Assembly: GCA_963978905.1 (NCBI GenBank)
Contig: OZ022257.1
Span: 18,309,664 to 18,373,663, forward strand
From: Trichostrongylus colubriformis
Taxonomy: Eukaryota > Nematoda > Chromadorea > Rhabditida > Trichostrongylidae
DNA: 64,000 nucleotides
Direction of reading: 5' to 3'
The notes beneath the pieces are model-generated. The model was not told the origin of the DNA, made no database searches, and saw only the letters and a list, made by a program, of their open reading frames with translations. A program made the position numbers and the translations under genes. The number at the start of each line of letters is the position of its first letter. The first letter of the stretch is position 1. Positions 12,543-22,900 of the stretch are shown one piece after another.

Positions 12543-13713
12543 CAAAATTAAACTTTGCGCCTTTCTTTTTAATTTATATAGGTACCTCTTGGATGATTCC
12601 ACAGACATTTCCCACTATGCTGTTTGCTTTGTTTGTTGGCTTGTACTGTCTTACCTGTTATCACTGTTTTTCGCTTGTTACGGTAAACAGCAACGCACTA
12701 GAGTTAAGAAAATGAAAAAGAAGCAGGAAATATACACCACTTTTCTCGATCTAGCTTTTTTCCGTTCTTTCTCGAAAAAAATTCAATAACTGTATCAATA
12801 ACTGTCTTGGCGTGGTTCTCTTACCAATTCTTCACGAAATTCTCACTCTGGAAAAAATGGTTCCACTAAGTTGGTTTTTGCTTGAGACTCCACAATGACC
12901 GCGCTAGTCAAAAAATCTTGGAGGTTCCCCTTTTTTTTCTCCTTTTTTGAAAATGGGGGTGCCTCTTCTATCTCTCTTATCAGACTAGTCCTTCAACTCG
13001 GGCCCTTATACTCGGGAATATTCTTCTTCATCACTGTCAGCCGGTGGGTCCTCTGTTTTGTTGCTGTTATCTTTCCTTTCAGGTACTTTATAGCGTCCAT
13101 ATTTCCACTCGGTGTCACCTGGGTCTCTACCACTGATACCGGAGCCGAGATTGAAGCTTCAATGGGTAAAGTCCAAAAAAGACCGATCAACCTCTTGATC
13201 CCACTGGAACTTAGCACGGAGACACTAGAGGACAACGAAGCAGGAGCACGAAATAGCTGAGTGTAAAGAAAGCACACAAACAATTTAAGGCTCCGAAGGA
13301 ACACGGGAACAACCACAAAAAATGCCAAGGAAGCCGACATGGTAGGTGTTATAACTACGGAGCCAGGCAAAGACCTCAAACCAGCATTAAATCTAAGGAG
13401 CCCAATGCGCTCGATGGAGATGATAGCACAAAAAAAGAAGCGAGTTCACCATATGAGTGTTGCATAACACACCAGCATGAACATTCACAAACAAATGATA
13501 TTGAGAATTTGCAATCAGACGGAGTTTGATTTATTGCAGTTCAAAAAGGATTTAAAAGAAATCAAGGACGAGCTTAACAAAGAAAGCAAGAAAACGAAAG
13601 ACGAAGTCAACAAAAAGTCATCGAGTTTGGTGTCTAGCAGCTACTTACAGTGAAATAACTGAGAACTGAAACACATGAACCCGAAAAAACAGGCGAAGAA
13701 GACCAGAGTGATG

Positions 13714-13924
13714 CCGCGTTCATAGCCATCGTGATGGGCGCATCGGCGCATCGGCGCTCCGGCGCACGCTTAGGCGTCTAATTGTGATCAATGTGAATCC
13801 TGTGCACATTCGCCGATGCGCCTATGCGCTCATGCGCCGATGCGCCCAAAACGTTGGGATCGATGAGTATCTTTGACTACATTCGTCGATGCGCCGATGC
13901 GCCACACGATGGCTATGAACGCGG
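13714..13924. mobile_element. GC-rich foldback MITE, 211 bp
   Basis: The left end CCGCGTTCATAGCCATCGTG recurs in reverse complement at the right end (CACGATGGCTATGAACGCGG). Inside both arms lie repeated GCGCATCGGC words. Composition is much more GC-rich than the surroundings. It sits inside the BEL gag relic. I see no convincing target duplication. Confidence 0.65.
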
Positions 13925-14021
13925 TCTAACTGGCCGGCCACCGAAAAACAAGAAATCACGCAAGCAGCAAGCCCACCAATGAAGACGAAACAGCAGGAGA
14001 CACATCCGGAGGAAAACGAAG

Positions 14022-14247
14022 GGGTCAAATCAAGTCGGGGGGGGAGACGCAAGTTTGCGTCAAGGTTGAAGCTCCTTTCCCTCCCTAGGCTTAGGCTCAA
14101 ATTGATATCCTCTCCTTCCACATGAAAAAGCATCTGTCAAAGCATAGGTTACATCTGCTTTAGCCTAAGCCTAGGGAGGGAAAGAAGCTTTGACGTCGGT
14201 GAAAATTTGACGCAAAGTTGCGTCTCCCCCCCGACTTGATTTGACCC
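14022..14247. mobile_element. Foldback MITE, 226 bp, with 7-bp target duplication
   Basis: Inverted ends GGGTCAAATCAAGTCGGGGG and its complement, followed by an inner inverted pair (GAAGCTCCTTTCC...; CTAGGGAGGGAAAGAAGCTT). AACGAAG occurs just outside both ends (14015-14021 and 14248-14254), consistent with a 7-8 bp target duplication of hAT type. A second copy lies at 34290-34516. Confidence 0.75.
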
Positions 14248-14670
14248 AACGAAGGGTCGAACCGACAACGGAACGGGAGGAAAAAGCCTTTCATGGAGCC
14301 TGAAGCGATCAAGCTAAAACTAAGCGGACTATACAACTGTCATGAAAAAAAAACTTCAAAAACGAACTAGGGCTACTGACAAACAGAACTGGGAAAACTG
14401 TGCGATGTATCTTCTGCGAATCCACAGGCTGCCATCTTTCAGATAATTGCCTGGAAGTCCGCCTGATAGCCCAAAGGAGGGAACTAGTGAAATTAAAAAA
14501 AAAGAATGTTGGTTTTGCCTTAAAGGACACCAGGGTCTGTGTGAGCAGACAGCATGCATATGTTGTGCGAGTACCAACCATCATGAGGCAATCTGTTACC
14601 TGCCGGGAGAAAAAAAATGGCAGCAAAAAAAAAAGAAACCCTGGAGCGCAAATTGCACGGGGCGGCAGTG

Positions 14671-14923
14671 TGTCGCCGCACACATGCAGGTGAGATCCCC
14701 TGCCGTGACGTCGACACCCGGCGGTCCTGAGACAAACCCCACGTACCCTGAGTATTCAACGCTGCAAAGAGCGCGGGAAATCGCAGTAATCAAGGGGGGA
14801 TTTCTTCACTTTTTGGATTCGTCGTTATGTGGATTGGAATCGAGAGACCCGTCTTTTCTCCTGACGTGAGGGCCTTTCCACAAGCCACTGAACCACCCAC
14901 GGACGCAGGAGAACATCATCACA
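14671..14923 (+). repeat. 3' LTR of + strand BEL-like element
   Basis: Begins TGTCGCCGCACACATGCA and ends CATCACA. Aligns with the two outer parts of 11877-12469 but lacks the central 350 bp of that copy. It is followed directly by DIRS/PAT terminal sequence. Confidence 0.6.
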
Positions 14924-15025
14924 AATCACAGTTAACGTAATAAATATTTTACTTCAACAACTGCCTTGTCAAGTGAAATAAGCACTTATATGACCTTGCG
15001 CTTATCTTGCATCTGCTTCTTCATC

Positions 15026-15253
15026 CTACGTTTCTGCTAGAAAGGAATTCTGGATCGACTCTAAGCTGTCTGTGGGGTAGGAGCGCTTAAATGTGGAACA
15101 ATTTGGTGACCAGTTGGCCGCTTCCATGATCGCATTCGACGAGACAACCCTCATTATCGCCGCCGTTATTGCTGCTGCCCTAGTTGAGTGAGCTCCAAAG
15201 CTCGAACCTACTCCCGATTCCACCAGAATTTCTTTTAGCCAGCGGAACACCAT
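15026..15253 (-). pseudogene. DIRS-type tyrosine recombinase, C-terminal part
   Basis: The readable 75 residues contain AHSTRAAAI, the conserved HxxR of tyrosine recombinases, then WSPNCSTFKRSYPTD with a candidate catalytic tyrosine after an F-K-R-S stretch. The same pattern (HSTR, W/S-STF, Y) is characteristic of DIRS and PAT recombinases. The N-terminal catalytic arginine region upstream (to about 15620) is not readable in one frame. It would have integrated a circular DNA intermediate. Confidence 0.7.
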
Positions 15254-15629
15254 TGTACCTGTAACGGCGGAGAAGGTCTTCGGTATGAGATCAGCAAATG
15301 GTTCACCTTGAAGCGTACATGATCGTCCTGTAGATGTAGGCCGTCTACAATGAGAAAGAGACGGGGATTCTCAGGAAAAATAGGAAGACTGCAAAATAAG
15401 CACCTACCCTACATGACGGTTCAATTCCTGTAGAAAATTCTGAACACCCATCTGGAGTCTCCCTGCTGGAGCTACTCCAGACTGAAAGCAGCGAACTCTG
15501 AGACTCTTTCCGGAGAGACCAAGGCTACAAGCATGGCAAGTTTCAGAGTGAGGTGCTGACGGATATCAAGGTGCTTCTCGCTCTCGAGCTTGCCTAGGTG
15601 TCGGGGACAACCTACTTGCGAAACGGAGA

Positions 15630-15911
15630 TCACACTACTTCGCTGTGTAAGGAATAGTCAGAGCAGTCTGAGAAACTCCTACACAGAAAGTCAGCGTCTG
15701 CGTTGTCAGCCCTTGCTCTGTAGCAGGCTACAATGTGTGGCCCTCGTCTTGCGGTCCAATTAGCTATCCTACGAAAAATCATGTTCAATCCGCGACTCTT
15801 CGCACCACTCCTTTTATTCAAGTACCAAACCGCTGGGGTGTTATCCAAGTTCACCCCAGTAGTGGTATCTCTGATGTTAGCTGCGAAGCACTTCAGGTAG
15901 CATGCAAGCAT
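15630..15911 (-). pseudogene. DIRS-type RNase H domain fragment
   Basis: The frame contains NLDNTPAVWYLNKRSGAKSR and, about 45 residues on, NADADFLCR. These match the DNTxAVxYxNKxGG and N-x-x-AD-x-LSR blocks of DIRS-type RNase H, including the conserved aspartates. It lies between the RT remnants and the recombinase, as expected. Confidence 0.65.
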
Positions 15912-16199
15912 TTCCTATTGATTCATGTGGAGAACCTTTCACTGCCCCATCTACCTCTCCTCATACCTACGCCGCATTTTGCTCCCCATCCCAGGCTGGA
16001 CATCCGAGGTGATCGTTAGTGTAGGGCTGCCCACCACTACTGTTAGTTCGGAGCAAAATTGTGGAAAGTGAAAGGAGAACCACAGTAAGTCCTCCAGGTA
16101 CCTGGAAGTAAGCGAGGCTCTCTGCTTATACTCCGCAATAACTATTGACCCATTCTTGAAGGTCCCTAAGAAAGTGGATCGATAGCTTATTAGCAATTG

Positions 16200-16990
16200 A
16201 TAACACTACCACATGGCTCACAAATTTTGCGACCTGGATTAGACGAACTACTTGTCTTTTAAGGGCCTCTTGGCGACAATGTAGAATCTTTTCCGGCGGT
16301 ACCCGAAAGCGATATTGAACCGTATCAATAGTAATGCCAAGGAAGTCAACGGACTGTGTGGGGGTGACTGAAACTTCTCGCAGTTAACCAAGAAGCCCAT
16401 TTATTGAACAAGGCAAGGACGTCTAATAGATTCTGTTCCAGCTGCTCGGCACTGGCACATATGAGGCTACCTTATTCCCTGTCGCCTTAGAAATGATTCA
16501 GCGTGTTTAGTCAGACGGGTGTACACATATGGCGTCGAGAACAGCCCAAATGGCAGGGCCTTGGACTGGGAAAACTTGTTCCTGTACTGGAATCACAAGT
16601 AGTACCGCTAATATTTATGGATGGAAATTTAAAAAATCGCATTCTTCAAGTCTACCTTGGCTAGACGCAACTCTTTATTTACCAAGTCCTTAGCCATGTC
16701 TAGGGACTTCATTCAGAACGCACGTACTTGATGCACTCGTGAGTGGCTTCACATTAATGATAGGGCGATGGAGGCCGTCCTTTTTGGAACTGCAAAATAT
16801 ACTGGATATCCATACTTTTTTGCTAGTCTACCGAATCTATCGCACCTTCATCCAGCAGTTTTTGGAATTCCACGCCCACGGCAACTGATGGCGCACTTAC
16901 GCAAACACTGTGTTGCCTAAAGTGCGGCGAGGATCCTCTAAACTCCAATCGATAAGGTTTTCCCCAACCGATCTCAGCCTTTGACTTCTA
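16200..16990 (-). pseudogene. DIRS-type reverse transcriptase remnants
   Basis: Several frames must be combined. About 16850-16890 reads EFQKLLDEGAIDSVD, about 16745-16800 reads a PKKDGLHRPIINVKPL-like block (the conserved RT motif before the fingers), and 16207-16350 reads VDFLGITIDT followed by a basic helical stretch, the FLG-I block between RT and RNase H. At least two frameshifts separate these pieces, and I did not find a readable YxDD box. Confidence 0.6.
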
Positions 16991-17212
16991 TCCTTCCTGG
17001 CTTAGTTGTCGCCATGTCCCTTGCGTGTATGGTCCCTTCTGTGCTGCCTTGATCTGCGTCCCTTGAAACAGAGTCCCCGTGAGACGTTGACACTGTGGGG
17101 TTTTCTCCACTGCTTCAGTGGCACTTCGACCCAATCAAACCACCGGCGAAATCATTCCGCGGCAGAACGTGTGGGCACCTTTACACGTAGACTTCGATAA
17201 TTCGGCACCGAT

Positions 17213-17904
17213 TTAATAGAATCCACCATATAGCTTTTGTAATGAAGAGATGAAAATTCGGCAACCGGGTCTGATGTTTAAACAACTACCTGGAAAAACG
17301 TTCTCCACGCCGCGCGTCAAAGTCATGTACGAGATGCCTAACAGCTCCATGACTTGTTCATGCAGATCAGCACGACCGAAACGGTGCTCTGCTGCTTCAT
17401 TTCGGCTGATGGCCAGCAAGCTCATAGCATTCATGACGCATTCGGAATCAACGATCATGGACTACTCATCTAAGGGCAACCTTAAGGTGAAGACGTGACC
17501 TTTCTCCCAGCACATGAACTGTGGCCAGCGGTCACGCAACCAGGTGGAGGCGCTCAAAATACGAGATTTTTCCTCTAGTCCTACATACTTGCCGGCTGCG
17601 CATGCGCCGAAATGCTCCAGGAATTTGTCGGCTATCCTCACTAGCGCTCTCAGATTCTCGTTCTCCGAGCCCGCTATCTCCGGAGCCTCCCGAATGTCCG
17701 ATGCGAACTCGATCTTCTTAGGGGTCCTATCCTGGATCTCTGTGGCGGCATGGGCTCGAACTTTTTACGGCATTCGTCCTCGCGTCTCTTCAGCTTTCTA
17801 GCGAGTAAAGATGCATCTCCGTCTCTGTTTCCGAAGATTCCGAAGACGAAGTGCATGAAGACGATGGAATTCACCTTCTGAGATCGGTCTCCTCTGGCGG
17901 CCAT
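17213..17904 (-). pseudogene. Unrecognised gag-position sequence of the DIRS-like element
   Basis: Two open stretches on the - strand (17213-17458 and 17674-17904) lie where the gag-like protein of DIRS/PAT elements sits, upstream of RT. The second is rich in Arg, Ser and Lys (RKLKRREDECRKKFEP). I do not recognise a domain; the assignment rests on position alone. Confidence 0.3.
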
Positions 17905-18839
17905 TCCGTGCCTCCCAGCTTCGAAATCGCTTCCTGTGGAGTTGTTGATCCTGCGACATGTTCTTTTCTAGGGGGGCCTCCCATGCATGATTACCGTCTT
18001 ACAAGATCTTCCCTAACTTCTTCAGGCAGTCGTGTTCTAGATCCGACATCTGGGAAGATAAACCACTGCGCGTCAGGTTGATATAGGTTGATACCCGAGA
18101 CTTTCAATCGGCATAAGGATGGAATCGATGGGCTCTAGGCGCCAATAGAACGACCTCCCCGCTTTGGAGAACCCCGCATCAATCGATGTACCATGGCCGG
18201 GTGGAATCTCGCTCTTTGGCGACGAACCAAGAGGTCCATGGGTCTAATTGGGATAACCCCTGACCTTTTATAAGCCAGTGAAAACGTATACAGGATCAAT
18301 CCGAAAAAATCGGAATCCCTAAATTGTATATGCTTCTAAGAGGGCCAGCTGAAAGCCATAAGGAGAGGGACCAGGGAATGTGTTAGTGACCTTCTTAACA
18401 ACCTGAGTAGTGAAATGGGTAAACCATTTACTGCAGAACACCGAGCTAGAGGAAAGCGTCTACGACAGCTTTAACGACTCGACCAGCGGGCTCCATGATG
18501 CTGAGATTCTATCGATGATGATAACGGCGAACCGAAGAGGATATGAGTAGGGTAATGGAAAAGAGAGAGCAGGGGTTGAAGCAGTCGCTCCATGCGAGCT
18601 ATTGAAGAGGCGGCTGGAGTGCTTGTCTCTTTCGGCCACAGGTCAGTATGCGGCTGGGAGGGATCAAACACTGTATTGTGGAGATCAAGCAGAGAAGCTG
18701 AAGCAGGAAGGAACAGATGTAAAAGGGCTAAAGCAGATGTAATTGCTAACAACAGTGTCATATATTGTGAGGATTCATGCCGTCACGACCGCTACTCGCG
18801 TGACTACCTCCAATAATCTCGGTATTTCTATCGATTCTC

Positions 18840-19947
18840 GACGAAACGAAGAATGCCTATTAGACCTTATCGATCATTCAAACTGTAATCTTACACATTG
18901 CTCCGTCTGCTTTGAATTGGGCGCAACCCACAACATAGAATACAACGTGCGATGGGTTACGCGCCCCATAGTCACTTCGCGCCCCATGGCTAAACTCAAG
19001 CGGTGCGGTTCACTGTTTGGTGTCAACTGCAGTTCGTTTATCCGCTTCCATTGTGGTATTCATTCCTGTTTTTCGTTATCGCGTCATATTCTGGTTTAGC
19101 ATTTAGCGTATGTTACCTTCTGAGCGAGGCATTTCATTGCCGAGAAGAGCTGGCTACTAAATCGCTGAAATGGGACCATCAGCCGAGCCTGAGAGGTTGG
19201 TTGACATCGGGAGCTTGTGTGGCGCTTCGGATCGATCTGCTGTTTTGCACGGTCGAGGCAGAAGCCATGAGGTCTATCGTTTGGGGGATTTTTCATGTTT
19301 CCATGAGCTGCGTGTGCATATATTTTTAGAAGTGGCTCAGCAGTGGCAGAATTTGAGCAATGGAGCAATGTGCCGCTTGTTCTTATTGTTACGGAACTAG
19401 TTAATTTAGATAGCTGTTTCACTGATCATGAATAAAAAAGCGAGATTTGACATGTCGTGTTGCTGGAATGCTAACACGTGGCTCGTTTGTGATGGACATG
19501 CTTGGGAATTTTGTAAATGAGTGCACCTCTTCATGTTGATGGCTGATGAAAGCGTTTATGTAGATGGCTGATGAAAGCATGAAGGGTCGAGGCCAAATAT
19601 TTATGCAGGGATCCGCCATACATGATATAATACTTCATCCCATCTTGGCATTCCATCGTTGCTATCTCTCCTTTTCGTAAGCTTGCTTTCTTCTCACTTC
19701 GTAGCGTATTGATTAGGATCTTTTAGATGGATATGATAAGAACTTATCATGAGAAAACATAATTCTAAGCAGGCTACTTGGGAAATTGTCAGCTAATTGT
19801 TAACGAATTTTCGTTGTGTTTGTTTGCTGTGGAATATTCGCAACCACTCGTAATCGCTCGTGGACGTTGAATCAGTAAAAAAAAACCCAGCTGTCATTAT
19901 AGTTTGTTTTTTTCCGCAATTCCGTGCCATTTGAGCTTTTCTTTGTA
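18840..19947 (+). promoter_or_regulatory. Intergenic region upstream of the GYF-domain gene; likely promoter and trans-splice acceptor
   Basis: No coding sequence that I can support. The last 70 bases become T-rich and end CTTTGTAG at 19941-19948, a plausible 3' splice site 37 bases before the ATG at 19986. In nematodes such a site commonly receives the spliced leader. No TATA or Inr element was identified with confidence. Confidence 0.35.
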
Positions 19948-19985
19948 GTGTGACCAAGTGAAAAGTTGTTCAGCTCTCTGTCGTC

Positions 19986-22900
19986 ATGACGTCTACTGCC
20001 CCTGTCGCTGCTGCTGCTGCACCCGTTGCTGCCGCTCCTCCTTCCGCTACTGCTGCTGCTGATTCTTCTCAGCAGAACAGCTTCAATCCATCTTGGTTAG
20101 TATCAATGAAGGTTTTATATGTATTCCATCACTTTTTGAACAGCAGAATCATCGATTTTTGCAGGATGCGTTCTACTTTCAACGGTGGAGGAAGTGCCGC
20201 TGCTCCGGTTCGCTCTCCTAAAACGGTGAGCGCAGTTTCTTTTCTTCCACGCAGGTTTGTTTATTTGGCGTAATTTCCAATAAGCCCGTGATTTCACCGG
20301 TTCAGCAGGCAATTGGGGTTTCAAAGCGCTAAACATCCTTCTTTCCTTTTTAGTACGTAGTTCGCACGACACTGTCGATCAAGGGTAGAATGATCTTACG
20401 TTTTTACTGGTTTTATGACTATTTTTATGCGAGTTGAAGGATGAAGGAATTGATCTCAATTGAGAAATGCTCACGGATCTCTCAGAAGTTTTTAAACGGG
20501 TACTAGGAAACGAAATTGCGAAAGTCAGTGAGAGGTGTGTCACGAATGGAATGTCAAAGCATCGAACCACACAGCTGCTGTTCTAGATTTTTTCACTTGG
20601 CGCTACGTGAATACCAGAGGGGGAGGAGGGAAATTTTAGGCTAATGCATTCAAATTTACATCCCAGCATAACACAAGCAGAATAATGAAAGTGGGTGGAT
20701 GCGATAAGAAGAGATGGTTGTACGCCAGGTGATGGATGAACCAATCACCCTTCCGTCAGCTACAGCACCACGAACATTTTCGTCGTGACCGAGGTCAGAG
20801 TAGTAGCTAATTTTTAGACATCATAGTAGTAGCTAATTTTGAAACAAAGTCGCAAAATAGTTTAGCGATCATCCTTCCAGTTCTGGCTACCATGAACCTA
20901 CTTTTTTTTGTTGCACCACCTAACATGTACGTAGGTTAGGCACTCCTTGATTGCTGAACTCTGAAATCGAAAATCCCAGAAATTCTAACTCTTCAGACCT
21001 TCACCAGTTTGTCGATCATTTTAATTGAATCAATTACAGCAGGACTATCCTCTCGCTGCTCCGATCTTCGTGAAAAACCGCTACGGTCGTGAAGACATGC
21101 TAGCGTTGATGGGAGAAGCCGTTGGGCATCCACCTCCTGAAGGTCTTCAGAACTGTCCTTTTTATGTTGAAGAAGCCCTTCCACCAATAGTATGCTATCC
21201 GTTATCGGATTTGGAGCAAGTAGGTGTTTTTACAACGATATGAAGCGTTGATAGTTTTCCATGTGATTTTTGTTACCTATTTTAGCGTCTTCAACAAAAT
21301 ATCAACTCTTCGAAAGCGATGTCGTCACTCTCTCACGCAGAACGTGCCAGTGTGGCCACCGGAGCTGCTTATGCTGGTGGTGGGAATGATAGTAATGCTA
21401 CTGGACATAAAGGTGCTGGAGGCTGGACTCCAGTAAAACAGTGGGGTGCGCAGAGCTGACAATTTTTCGTTTCTTTTCAGTGTTCAGTAGTAGCTGTTTG
21501 ATGTTGCAGGACGGAACCATCCAAACAGTGGTGCGCCTGTGAAAGGAGGAGGCCCATCGCGAGCATACGTACCGCCGTGTCGAAATGGTACACGAGGAGA
21601 TGGCACCAGTAGTAGTCAAGATCAACCTCAATTAACACCATTTGGACAGAGATTCGGTGTGTTAGTTTATCATTCGCGTAGGCGGGATGTATTGGAAATG
21701 TAACTGAGAAACTGTTGTCAGAATTATTCCGATTGAAAATTTGGCTTTCAAGCGGTTTTCTTCCACTGATCCGGTTTCGGCTGAAAACCCTTTCATGAAA
21801 AAATCTAACTTTAGAAGTGCGTTTGACCTGCAAGAGAGATAAGTAGGCTGTCTGTAATATCTTAATGTGCCGTATCAGAATGTAAGCGAATAAGAAGCTT
21901 TTAATCTCTTGTTAATTGCCAGCTGCTTACCTCGTGGAAAGCGGAGCAAAATCGCCGAAAATTTCGGTTGCTCTCATAGTGTTGCTACAGCATTCGTCCA
22001 AGCTCTATGTTAGCGGTTACTGCCGACATGCTCACTAGCGAGTTTTCATGTTCGGCAATCTTAGTGAGCAGTACACTTGCAGTGACTTCTGAAGACACCG
22101 GTTGACCAATGCGCAAGCTGTGACGTGAGAGCGCCTCAGATTATCGAAGTGCATTTAAGCCGCTAGTGTCTGACAGGGGAATCACATCAATTTTGGAAGT
22201 TTGTAATGTAATGATGTACAATGACTTTTATGACCTTCGTAGAAGCTCACATCATGGGGGACGCTCCAGCTTGAAATAGCCATAGTGCGCTGAAGGTAGT
22301 GGCCTCTGTGATGCGAATGTAATAAAGACTGGGAAAAGTTCACGCCTTTTGCGTCAGCTGTTATCATAAATGCATGATTTGTTGCTTTTATTTGAGATAT
22401 ACAATAAAAATGGCAATAACATCCATCATGCTTGTATAATTGGGATCATCTATGATTGCTATACTTTACAGCAAATCGGGGCCGTGGTTGTTCTCAACCA
22501 TCAGCTCGTGGAGGTAGCGTTTCTGGCGCGGCATTCAACTCTCGAGCCCAAGGATTGTATGACCCTCGTGACCCAAAAGGTTTGAATCAAACGAGACGAA
22601 AGGATCGCTTTGTGTTTTAGTGATTAATCTTCGCCGATGAACTTTGTTCTGTAGCCGTTATTTGTTAAAATCTGAGGCTAAAGAACGTTTAGATCGGCCA
22701 CGCAACCGCATGCGCTCTACAAGTGATGAAGGTGATGCAGCAGGAGAAGGCGGATGGACACCAGCTGGTATTGGTAAACATGGCTGGACTCAAAACAAGG
22801 ATGGAGGGCAAAGTAACTGGAGCAGCGGACAAGATGGTTCGTATTTGCCGAATTTGCAGATATGCTGGCTGTGCTTTCTTTTTTTTTTCAAAAACTTATA

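Larger units (their letters stand above)
13080..14640 (+). pseudogene. BEL/Pao gag relic with three zinc knuckles
   Basis: Near 13160-13210 one frame reads KRPINLLIPLE, resembling a conserved stretch of nematode BEL gag. A lysine/glutamate-rich coiled-coil-like segment follows near 13530-13620. At 14400-14610, spread over two frames, are CIFCESTGCHLSDNC, CWFCLKGHQGLC and CICCASTNHHEAIC. The third fits CX2CX4HX4C and the others are close variants, the usual BEL nucleocapsid series. A frameshift lies near 14480. Two MITEs interrupt the region (13714-13924 and 14022-14247). Not translatable as a whole. Confidence 0.6.
11877..14923 (+). mobile_element. Decayed BEL/Pao-type LTR element on the + strand (third BEL copy)
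   Basis: Two related blocks bound the element. Both begin TGTCGCCGCACACATGCA and both end CATCACA: 11877-12469 (5' LTR) and 14671-14923 (3' LTR). The 5' copy has about 350 bp extra, or the 3' copy has lost it. Immediately after the 5' LTR lies TGGTGCATCGGCC, which is complementary to the 3' end of tRNA-Gly and so sits at the primer-binding position. Between the LTRs is gag-like sequence with zinc knuckles near 14400-14610, broken by stops, frameshifts and two MITE insertions. Protease, RT and integrase are absent. I see no clear target duplication. Confidence 0.6.
14930..18830 (-). mobile_element. Decayed DIRS/PAT-like tyrosine-recombinase retrotransposon
   Basis: Read on the - strand, the order is an unassigned gag-like region (about 17900-17210), reverse transcriptase remnants (about 16990-16200), RNase H (about 15911-15630) and a tyrosine recombinase C-terminus (15253-15026). 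That is the DIRS/PAT order, in which a tyrosine recombinase replaces the DDE integrase. End sequences at about 14930-15000 and 18600-18760 recur inverted and joined at 11380-11600. Frames are broken by stops and frameshifts. Boundaries are approximate. Confidence 0.65.

Noticed and set aside
12895..13260. 121-codon frame as a membrane protein gene
   Set aside because: The first half is translation of T-rich DNA, and the second half falls in the BEL gag relic in a broken frame.
14470..14640. Possible host zinc-finger gene from the CCHC motifs
   Set aside because: The motif series, frameshift and LTR context match BEL gag, and the same series recurs in the element at 59958-60534.
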